From Flavonifractor sp052065355 (GTDB lineage Bacteria > Bacillota > Clostridia > Oscillospirales > Oscillospiraceae), in assembly GCF_052065355.1 (NCBI RefSeq), contig NZ_JBQHUF010000003.1, positions 62,001-126,000 of the forward strand: a stretch of 64,000 bases of DNA, written 5' to 3'. Below are positions 24,188 to 31,287 of the stretch, one piece after another; positions within the stretch are counted from its first letter, which is position 1; every line of letters starts with the position of its first letter. Made by a program: the position numbers and the translations under genes. Under the pieces are notes generated by a model. It worked only from the letters and a program-made list of their open reading frames with translations. It was not told the origin of the DNA and made no database searches.

Positions 24188-24328
24188 CCTTGTTCAAGCA
24201 AGGAATGATTGTAATTTAGGTAAATGTGTGATATACTAAAAGCGTAAAAATCAAGGCGTATCAAGGCTTTTGGGACTTTGCCCGTGGCTTCTGAAATTCC
24301 CCCCTGGTGCCGCTGTTGCGGCACATCG

Positions 24329-24379
24329 GCTTGAATGGGGTTCAAGAGGCCGCTGGTTCGAATCCAGTCACTCGGACCA
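24329..24379 (+). repeat. attR: second copy of the 51-bp tRNA end
   Basis: Identical to 19730-19780. Only the 3' part of the tRNA is present, so it makes no functional tRNA. Confidence 0.9.
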
Positions 24380-24436
24380 TGCGGAGTGTCCTTATAGGAT
24401 CTGAGTATCCTACAAAGGACACTCCGCATTTTTTAT
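24379..24436 (+). terminator. original terminator of tRNA-Pro
   Basis: A 15-bp stem (24379-24393 with 24415-24429) encloses a second small hairpin (24396-24400 with 24407-24411) and is followed by a T-run. Directly abutting attR, it is where the native tRNA terminator would be before integration. Confidence 0.8.
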
Positions 24437-24784
24437 TGTCAAAATTGGGGTAGCACCGTTTTCATCGAACAGCAGCCGATCCCGGATGCACAGGAGTTTT
24501 ACCTTGTGCCGGGTGAGGAGGTCAATGTATCGTTGGGTCATCCCCCACTCCCGGCCTATCCGGGCCAGGTTATGGACTAACACTACATCCACCCTTCCAG
24601 CAACAACGGCCTCGGTCACTTTCTGGAGCGCCGGGCGGTCTAATGTAAGACCGCTGCCGTATTCGTCCGCAGCGCCGATGATGGCATATCCCGCCTTCTT
24701 TGCGTAGAGCTGGAGCAGAAACCGCTGGTGTTCCAATGCGAAAGAATCTTCATGGGCGACACGGCAATAGAGAAATGCTCTCAT
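24410..24784 (-). CDS. serine-recombinase catalytic domain lacking Ser
   Basis: This 124-residue protein corresponds to the resolvase N-terminal domain only: RAFLYCRVAHEDS at the start, DEYGSGLTLDRPALQ in the middle and VDVVLVHNLARIGREWG near residue 75. Active resolvases have YxRVS, with Ser as the nucleophile. Here the residue is Ala (CRVA), so strand cleavage is not expected. No DNA-binding domain follows. Its C-terminal codons overlap the tRNA terminator region at attR. It may be a regulatory or vestigial relative of the small resolvases in conjugative transposons. ATG at 24784 with AAGGTGG upstream. Confidence 0.7.
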   Translation of the reverse strand: MRAFLYCRVAHEDSFALEHQRFLLQLYAKKAGYAIIGAADEYGSGLTLDRPALQKVTEAVVAGRVDVVLVHNLARIGREWGMTQRYIDLLTRHKVKLLCIRDRLLFDENGATPILTIKNAECPL

Positions 24785-24798
24785 ATCCCACACCACCT

Positions 24799-25040
24799 TT
24801 ACACCGCCGGGGCGTAGCTGACTGCTACGCCCTTTCTCGTTTCCATGATAATGTCGGCCTCCGGTATCTTCCGGCGGTCCGGTACATCAAAGGCACCGAT
24901 GCAGTTGTAATGGATCACGACGCGCTGAGTGGTAACGCCGTCCTGCTTTTCCGCTTGATACACGTCAATGTGGTCAATGAGTTCTCCCACCATGCGCTTG
25001 GTGATCTTGGCGGCGTTGGTATACCGAAAGACAACAGGCC
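24799..25040 (-). pseudogene. C-terminal remnant of a large serine recombinase
   Basis: Read in its own frame it gives FRYTNAAKITKRMVGELIDH, then IHYNCIGAFDVPDRRKIPEA and a terminal RKGVAVSYAPAV. This is typical of the C-terminal end of large transposon recombinases (TndX/DUF4368 type). Only about 80 codons remain. The upstream part is replaced by an unrelated ABC permease gene, so this is a scar left by a recombination or deletion. Confidence 0.75.
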
Positions 25041-26606
25041 ATAATGCTCGGTACAGTAATCCACCACAGATTTGACCGCATCCACCGCCCCGGCGGACTC
25101 CATGACAGCCTGATGTTTGCGGCCATAGTAAAATTCGATGGTCATGCCGCCGGCCTCAATGTCCTCCCGGACATAGTCGCCGGCATACAGAATCCCGCCA
25201 GCACTGTTGGCCTCATAGCGCCAGGTCTTCGTGCCATCCTCATTTTCCGCGATGACCTCCGCCTCGCTGGAGTTGAAAGGAATGGCTGTCATGACCTCCG
25301 GCAGTGTGATTTCAATGGTAGTAGGGTAGCCGTTCTCCCCTGGCAGAACATTCATCAGACGGGGCGAGAGAACGGAGTTTTCCAGGCACAGGTACTCAGA
25401 GCTGATTTCCGTGCTGCCCTGCATGGTGGACATATTGTAACTCTCCTGGGGGAATCCGCTATACTCCATGGTCAGCTCCACCTGTTCCACGGCGGGAATC
25501 GTCACCTCCAGCATAGCCTCATTGTATTCTTGATAGTCGCTCACCGAGAAAGGAACGTTCACACCGTTGGCCTGCACATTTGAGATGGTATAGCCGGGAT
25601 TAATGCCGAAAGCCACATTCTGCTCCTGATCGGATGTGTTCTGAAATTGATAGGACGCCGTGCCGGTAACGGAGCCGACAGATGTATCCGGGAATACCTG
25701 GGCACTGCGCCCGGTGCAGACCACCCCCTCCACATAGGGGATCTCGTAAAAGGTCATGGCCATCTGATCCGGATTGCTGCTGTCTACCAGGGGCTGGGCG
25801 GCGTATGCCGTGCCGGAGCAGACCAGTAGCGCCAGGGCGATGATGGGGCGATAGACCCGCCGCACGTTCCGGGTCAGAGAACCGAACACACCCTTGCCGT
25901 ATTGCCGGATGCAGAGATAAGAAACCGTCCAGACCCCGGCCAACGCTACCAGCCAGGTCAGACGCATCCAGGCCACCGAGCGGAAGATGCGGAAGTTTGA
26001 AAAATCATCCGACAGGGCCCATACACATGGATTCAGCCAGCATAGCTGCCAGTCATCCGCCCATACCGTCAGGCTCAGTGCCGAAAATGCGGCAAACAGC
26101 ACCAAGGAAAGATCCACCCGCCGTGTGAACTGATAGGCGGATGCTGCGGCCAGAATAGACATCGGCAAGGACAACCCCATAAGGAGCAGGTAGGCTAAGA
26201 TATAATCCACACCGCCAAAGACCGAACCGATCAGCCCCGCACTGATGGGGAGCCAAACCAGCATCGTAACGGCCACGGTCACCACCGACGCTGCCAACAG
26301 AGCCAAAAGGCGTACTAATGCCATCGTCAGAGGGGAAACTGCCGCATCCATCAGGACATCCACACGGCTCCGGGTGGCCCGGTCCGACTCAAAGACAGAC
26401 AGCAGACCGAATAGGATGCCGCCTACAACACCTCCGGCGATAGCGGGGTTGGCGAGATACATGGAGAGCATTGTGCTGGCTGTAGCCGGTTTGTAGAGAA
26501 TTAGGCCCACCGCAGGTGAGAGCACGGTCAGACCGACGATCAGCCAGGTAAGCCGACTTTGGAAAAGCCGACGCAATTCCAGAGGAAATAGGCAGAGTGT
26601 TTTCAT
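25041..26606 (-). pseudogene. ABC permease, 3' end cut off by recombinase remnant
   Basis: About 520 residues are intact, starting MKTLCLFPLELRRLFQSRL. Six hydrophobic helices lie in the first 270 residues, as in ABC-2 type permeases (bacitracin/multidrug group). A large outside beta-rich domain follows (about 290-520) of the type that precedes an M1-peptidase-like domain in longer relatives. After VDYCTEHYG the frame runs into recombinase sequence in the wrong frame (PTPPRSPSAWWENS), so the natural C-terminus is missing. It overlaps the ATPase stop by four bases. Whether the truncated protein works is unclear. Confidence 0.75.
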
Positions 26607-27463
26607 TGGGCAGCCTCCCTGGAAATCAAATAGAGATAAGCGTCCTCCAGGGATGGTTCTTCCACTTTGGCATAGGTTGGAAGTCTGTCAGCAACCGCAC
26701 GGCATCGAATCCCTTGACTGGTGTTGACCCGCGCTGTGATATGGAGCCCCTGCTCCTGCTTGGCATCCCGTTCCCAAAATGCTCCCACATGGCCCACAGC
26801 AGTTTGGATCAGTTCTTCGGGTGTGCCGGTAAACAGCACCTTGCCATGATCAATCACAACAATTTGATTGCATACCGACTGTACATCTTCAATAATGTGG
26901 GTTGAGAGCAGTACCAGCCGATCCTGGGCTGTGCGGGAAAACAGGTTTCGGAAATGGATGCGCTCCTCCGGGTCAAGTCCAACTGTAGGCTCGTCAAAGA
27001 TAAGAAAAGGCGGATTGCCCAGTAGAGCCTGGGCAATTCCAACCCGCTGACGCTGACCGCCGGAGAGTGTACGGATTTTTGCCTTAGCCTTCTCCTCCAG
27101 ATTGACAGCTCGGATCACTTCTTGAATGGTCTTTTTGGAATCATGAAGCCCTTTGAGAGCGGCCATGTAGTCTAAAAATTGTGCCACCGTCAGTTCGTCA
27201 AACAGGCCAAAGTCCTGGGGCAGATAGCCAAGTTTGGACTTCAACATATGCTCTGTCTTTGCGAGAGGCTGCCCATCCACCAGGATCGCGCCGCCCGTAG
27301 GCATGAGAGCTGCCACCAGCAGTTTCATCAGTGTGGACTTGCCCGCGCCATTTGGCCCCAACAATCCGATCAGGCTGGGAGCCTTCAGCGCAAGGTTCAA
27401 ATGTTGCAGGGCCTGTTTTCCGTTGGGATAGGTCATATTCAGGTCTTGAAGTTCAATTTGCAT
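26603..27463 (-). CDS. ABC transporter ATPase
   Basis: This 286-residue ATPase of the bacitracin/lantibiotic export (CcmA/BcrA) type has Walker A GPNGAGKS near residue 37, signature TLSGGQRQRVGIAQA near 135, Walker B FLIFDEPTVGLDPEE, and a switch His in LLSTH. The C-terminal about 80 residues form a regulatory tail with no named domain that I can see. It is the partner of the truncated permease downstream. ATG at 27463 with AAAGGAC upstream. Located behind a two-component system, the usual arrangement for peptide-antibiotic sensing and export. Confidence 0.88.
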   Translation of the reverse strand: MQIELQDLNMTYPNGKQALQHLNLALKAPSLIGLLGPNGAGKSTLMKLLVAALMPTGGAILVDGQPLAKTEHMLKSKLGYLPQDFGLFDELTVAQFLDYMAALKGLHDSKKTIQEVIRAVNLEEKAKAKIRTLSGGQRQRVGIAQALLGNPPFLIFDEPTVGLDPEERIHFRNLFSRTAQDRLVLLSTHIIEDVQSVCNQIVVIDHGKVLFTGTPEELIQTAVGHVGAFWERDAKQEQGLHITARVNTSQGIRCRAVADRLPTYAKVEEPSLEDAYLYLISREAAQ

Positions 27464-27551
27464 GGGTTGGTGTCCTTTCTTTTTGGATTTCATCCATAGG
27501 ATACCGAGCCTGTATGGAGAGGACTTGAAGCCAATTTGTGTTTTATATGAA

Positions 27552-27590
27552 GAAAGCGTGCATCTGATGGAAAATCAGATGCACGCTTTC
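27552..27590 (-). terminator. hairpin between the sensor kinase and ABC genes
   Basis: A perfect 17-bp stem (27552-27568 with 27574-27590) lies just after the kinase stop on the minus strand, with only a short T-rich tail. A terminator or partial attenuator. Confidence 0.7.
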
Positions 27591-27601
27591 TTCACTGTAT
27601 G

Positions 27602-29089
27602 TTACTTGGGAGGATTAAAACTGACTGTAGCCTGAACGCCATCCTCCGTATTTTCGATCCGGCAATTTGCTCGATGCTGCTCCAGGATGATCCGTACTAG
27701 ATAGAGCCCCAGACCACTGCCGCCCGTGCGCCGGTTGCGGGATTGTTCCTCCCGGTAAAAAGCCTCAAACAGATGCGGCAAAGCCTCAGTCCCAATATGG
27801 ACGCCAGTATTTTCGATTGTCAGGGCAGGGGTATCTTGCTGAAGGCCAGACCAAATACGGATTTCTCCGCCCTCTGGAGAGTAAAGCGCCGCATTGGAGA
27901 TCAGATTGCCAATGGCTTTTGCCAGCATTGAGGGTTCTCCTTTTACTGTCAGCCCAGGACACAGATCAACGGTTACCCTCAGATTTCTTTGTTGTATCAA
28001 ATCTGTATCCAATTCCAACTGCCGTTTTGCTATTTCAGAAATGTCCACCAGTTCTTGAACAAACGCGCCGCCATGAGCCTCTACCCGTGAGATGGTCAGG
28101 ATTTCTTGAATCAGATTTTCCATCCGGGCGTTTACCTGAAGAGAACGGGCCAGGTATTTTTCTCGATCCTGATAGACATCCACTCCATCCAGCATACCGG
28201 ACAACTGGCCTTTCAGAATGGTAACAGGAGTTTTTAGTTCATGGGATGCGGCAGAGAAAAAGGCCATGCGTTGGCGATCCATTTCCCGCTCCTGCTCCAT
28301 TTCTCCCCGGAGCGCCTCATTGGATGCCTTTAGATCGCAGAGGGCACCGGACAACTTTTGTGCCATTTGGTTTAGGCTACGGCCCAAATTCCCAATCTCG
28401 TCCTGCCTGGTCTCCTCACAGGTCCATCCAAAATCTAAATCGGCCATTTTCCCAGCGATCCCGCTCAGCCGGACAATGGGGCGGGTGATATATCTGGAGT
28501 AGACCAGCGCACACAGCAGGGAGAAGATCAGTAAAAGTAGCAGCAGCCAAGAAGCCATTTGAATCAGCGCCTGTACCGCCAGATTTTCTGCCTTCAGCCG
28601 AGGTGTCACATAAAGCGTGTAGGAATCCGACTGGTTAAGAAAGCGCACATCAGCCGTAATGGTAGCCTGCTCAGACATGGTGACAGTTACAGAATCTTCT
28701 GTATCTAAGCGGTCGGTGGTATAAGTAACCGTGGAACCGATGTCCGCTGCCATAGTCATTTTGCCAGTGTCCTCATAGATCGATTGAAGTGCAAACTGGG
28801 AGCCGGTATTGACAATTTGCTCGTCGGGGCCCACCAGCATCGCATCTGCTCCAGAGTCCCTGAGAAAGGCATCCAGTACCGACCCACAATCCTCCAGTGT
28901 GGTGTCCGCCAGTTTTTCCACCAGCGCATTTACCTGTTTGGTCAAATCATCATTGATCACAGCGGTATAGGTACTGGGGGTTGCCCAGGCAATCAGCCCA
29001 AAAGTAATGGCTCCTGCCCCTAGCAGAATGAGGGCCGTTATCAGAAAAATACGGACTGTCAAACTTTCACGGATTTTCTTTTGCAGCAC
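27602..29089 (-). CDS. sensor histidine kinase
   Basis: This 495-residue membrane kinase has a first helix near residues 13-35, an extracytoplasmic domain (about 36-170), a second helix near 175-195, a HAMP linker (RYITRPIVRLSGIAGKMADL) and the phosphoacceptor box FFSAASHELKTPV (His near 290). The ATPase domain has N-box GNLISNAALYS, G1 and G2 (TGGSGLGLYLV). It resembles VanS/BceS-like kinases for cell-wall-active compounds. It starts with GTG and overlaps the response regulator gene by 23 bp. Its likely output is the ABC transporter downstream. Confidence 0.92.
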   Translation of the reverse strand: MLQKKIRESLTVRIFLITALILLGAGAITFGLIAWATPSTYTAVINDDLTKQVNALVEKLADTTLEDCGSVLDAFLRDSGADAMLVGPDEQIVNTGSQFALQSIYEDTGKMTMAADIGSTVTYTTDRLDTEDSVTVTMSEQATITADVRFLNQSDSYTLYVTPRLKAENLAVQALIQMASWLLLLLLIFSLLCALVYSRYITRPIVRLSGIAGKMADLDFGWTCEETRQDEIGNLGRSLNQMAQKLSGALCDLKASNEALRGEMEQEREMDRQRMAFFSAASHELKTPVTILKGQLSGMLDGVDVYQDREKYLARSLQVNARMENLIQEILTISRVEAHGGAFVQELVDISEIAKRQLELDTDLIQQRNLRVTVDLCPGLTVKGEPSMLAKAIGNLISNAALYSPEGGEIRIWSGLQQDTPALTIENTGVHIGTEALPHLFEAFYREEQSRNRRTGGSGLGLYLVRIILEQHRANCRIENTEDGVQATVSFNPPK

Positions 29090-29738
29090 GATACCCCACC
29101 CCTCTTACAGTTTCGATATAGTCAGTACCCATCTTGTGCCGTAGGTTTTTAATGTGACTATCCACCACACGCTCGTCCCCAAAAAAGTCGTAGCCCCACA
29201 ACTTGGCCAGCAGAACTTCACGGGTGAACACCCTCCCCGGACTGGAAATCAACGCCTGGAGCAATTCAAATTCCCGGGTTGTTAAATCCAAAGATCGTCC
29301 TGCCAGAACAGCCTCCATTCCGTCTAAATCCAAAGTTAGATCACGGTAATGCAAGCATCTGTTATTTTCCATGCCTCCTGCGGTGCGACGAAGAATTGCA
29401 CGGATTTTTTGCAGTAAGATAGGCATAGAAAATGGTTTTGTCACATAATCGTCAATCTCCATCTGGAATCCACGCAACTGCTCCTGTTCACCGTCCAGCG
29501 CGGTGAGCATCAGAATCGGTACACTGGACTCCCGGCGTATCAATTCGCACACACCAAACCCGTCAATTTTAGGTAGCATCAGGTCCAAAAGGATCATGTC
29601 AAATGCACCTTGTTGAAATTGGGCCAGCGCCTCCACACCATCTCCCGCAATCACTATTTCGTAACCGGCATCTCGAAGATATGCAGCCAAAAGTTCCTGA
29701 ATATCCGGCTCATCTTCTATAATCAAGATTTTTCTCAA
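29067..29738 (-). CDS. OmpR-family response regulator
   Basis: This 223-residue protein has a receiver domain with the acidic pocket (EDEPD at 7-11), phosphoacceptor Asp in MILLDLMLP (near residue 53), and Lys in VTKPFS (near 100). A winged-helix DNA-binding domain follows, with LTTREFELLQALI and VDSHIKNLRHKMG. The start is TTG with GAGGTG seven bases upstream; there is no better in-frame ATG. It is the first gene of the two-component operon and probably binds upstream of the ABC genes. Confidence 0.93.
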   Translation of the reverse strand: MRKILIIEDEPDIQELLAAYLRDAGYEIVIAGDGVEALAQFQQGAFDMILLDLMLPKIDGFGVCELIRRESSVPILMLTALDGEQEQLRGFQMEIDDYVTKPFSMPILLQKIRAILRRTAGGMENNRCLHYRDLTLDLDGMEAVLAGRSLDLTTREFELLQALISSPGRVFTREVLLAKLWGYDFFGDERVVDSHIKNLRHKMGTDYIETVRGVGYRAAKENP

Positions 29739-29888
29739 ATCGAATCACCTCTTTTTGAGTGTAACATGGAATTATGAATTTTACATGGAGAATTCCAAAT
29801 CAAGCATGAAATAAAATAGTAATAAAAGTGAAATCATAAATCGTTCAAGACGCCAGACATGAAATGTAAAATCAGTTTAGGTGATGTT

Positions 29889-30160
29889 ATGAAAATAGAG
29901 CGAGATGAACGACGGTTTGACTTTCACGATATAGGGCTCGCCATCAAGCGTGCGCGGGAGGCCAGCGGGATGACGCAAGAGCAACTGGCCTATATTGTTG
30001 ATCGGGCTCCGCGTACCATCATGTATAACGAGAATGATGGCCAGCACCCCAGCCTCAACACCTTTTATCAGATGGTGACAATGTTCGATATATCGGTAGA
30101 TCAGTATTTCTATCCGTCCAAGAACAAAGGCAGCGAGTGCAGAAAAAGGATTGATGCTAT
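29889..30160 (+). pseudogene. XRE-family regulator, 3' end lost
   Basis: About 90 residues of a helix-turn-helix regulator remain: FDFHDIGLAIKRAREASGMT, QEQLAYIVDRAPRTIMYNEN and FDISVDQYFYPSKNKGSECR. After RKRIDAM the frame continues only as the antisense of the neighbouring parB fragment, so the true C-terminus is missing. ATG at 29889 with TTAGGTGAT before it. A regulator of this type with a tyrosine-rich FYP segment is common in conjugative transposons of gut clostridia. Confidence 0.75.
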
Positions 30161-31058
30161 GGCGCAGATTATCGTCCGTCATGGTAAGGATGGCCTCTTC
30201 ATCCGTCATGTTGCGGACGATACAGGGCATATTCCGATACCCGGCCAATTCGCTGGCCTTCTGGCGTCGGTGGCCCGCCACGATCTCATAGCCGCCGCCC
30301 TCACGGGGGCGGACCAGGGCGGGCTGGTTTACGCCGCCGGTCTTGACACTCTCCACCAGGGCCTGCATCTCCGCATCGTCCCGCACCTCGAAAGGGTGAT
30401 CCTTAAAGGCGTGGAGTTCGGACAGGTCAAGATAGACGATCTCCTCCTTGACCGGGCGGGTGGCGTCCCTGGGCTCGCTGGGCTGTTCTGGCAGCGGTGG
30501 TTTAGGCTCCACGGTAGGGGTCTTGCCGCCGTCCGAAGTGCGGGAATCCTTCTTTTTTGCCGAAGTCGAGAGCCCGGCACCCTTGCCTTGGGACTTCTTG
30601 TCCCGAGGGGCCGTCTTGCCGGGAACGGATTTGTTATCCTTGGGCGGGCGGCCCCGGCAGCGCGTGGATGCCTCCGGCTGCTTGCTTTTGTCCGGGGCTG
30701 CAGCTTTTTCCGGGGGCTTGCCCTTCGCTGTCCCATCACGGGCGGCGGTGAAATCCACCACCTTTCCAGCGGGGGTGGGATCTCCCATGCCGGGGATTGT
30801 GACCTGTTGATCCGTTTTGCCCGGCTGGGGCTTGTTCTCTTTGGACGGAGCAGGTTGCTCTGCCCCAAGAGCGGGAGACTTTTCTACCGCAGGGGGCACC
30901 GCTGCCTTGGGCGCATCCCCTACCGCAGGGGTCTCCGGTTTGGATGGGGCGGGCTGTTCCGGCACAGCGGGATCAGCCTTCATGGGCTCCGTGTTCTCCG
31001 CCTTTGCGGGCTCGTCTACCTTTCCAGCATTGGGAATATTCTTTTTGTCGTCAGCCAA
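30161..31058 (-). pseudogene. ParB-like protein of a conjugative element, 3' end lost
   Basis: The first 200 residues are a low-complexity Pro/Lys/Ala-rich region. A ParB/Spo0J N-terminal domain follows, with VYLDLSELHAFKDHPFEVRD, the CTP/nuclease motif YEIVAGHRRQKASELAG and MTDDNLR. Such proteins belong to integrative conjugative elements. The homologous sequence stops after DDNLR, where a Gln/Arg-rich segment would be expected, and the frame then reads the antisense of the xre fragment. Start is TTG with GAAGGT upstream. The two truncated genes meet tail to tail, so a deletion joined them. Confidence 0.75.
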
Positions 31059-31202
31059 TGAAAAACCTTCTTTGTCGTAAAATGGAGAAAGCCAGCCTCA
31101 CGGCTGGCCGGTGGTGTTATCTCCTCCCTTCAAATTTTTCTATATGAAAACGCTGCCCGTAGTCCCATTGGGCATAAGTTTTTCATTGAAATAAAAGTCA
31201 TA

Positions 31203-31231
31203 TTGCGGCAAATACTCCCAGATGATATAAT
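31203..31231 (+). promoter_or_regulatory. promoter of the OLD-type gene
   Basis: TTGCGG (31203-31208), 17 bp, TATAAT (31226-31231). Confidence 0.7.
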
Positions 31232-31287
31232 TGTAATAAGAATTTCGTCTAAATATCTCTATGTGAGTTAGAGAGAGGAGCCGGTTT

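Larger units (their letters stand above)
19781..24379 (+). mobile_element. 4.6-kb integrative element in tRNA-Pro
   Basis: Bounded by the 51-bp att duplication. In order it contains a replacement tRNA terminator, decamer repeats, a tyrosine integrase reading inward from attL, a GC-rich palindromic region, an inverted repeat, an amber-rich gene, two small genes, a predicted structured RNA, a lipoprotein gene, more decamer repeats and attR. No relaxase, coupling protein, capsid or replication gene is recognisable. If mobile, it would have to borrow transfer or packaging from a helper (satellite or IME-like). Confidence 0.85.

Noticed and set aside
24163..24429. An 88-codon minus-strand frame across attR
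   Set aside because: It reads GPSDWIRTSGLL, the well-known artefact of translating the antisense of a tRNA 3' end; it has no ribosome binding site and covers a terminator.
29859..31061. A 400-codon plus-strand frame opposite the parB fragment
   Set aside because: Only the first 90 codons (xre fragment) look like protein; the rest is the antisense of a Pro/Lys-rich coding region, with Gly/Arg-rich nonsense.
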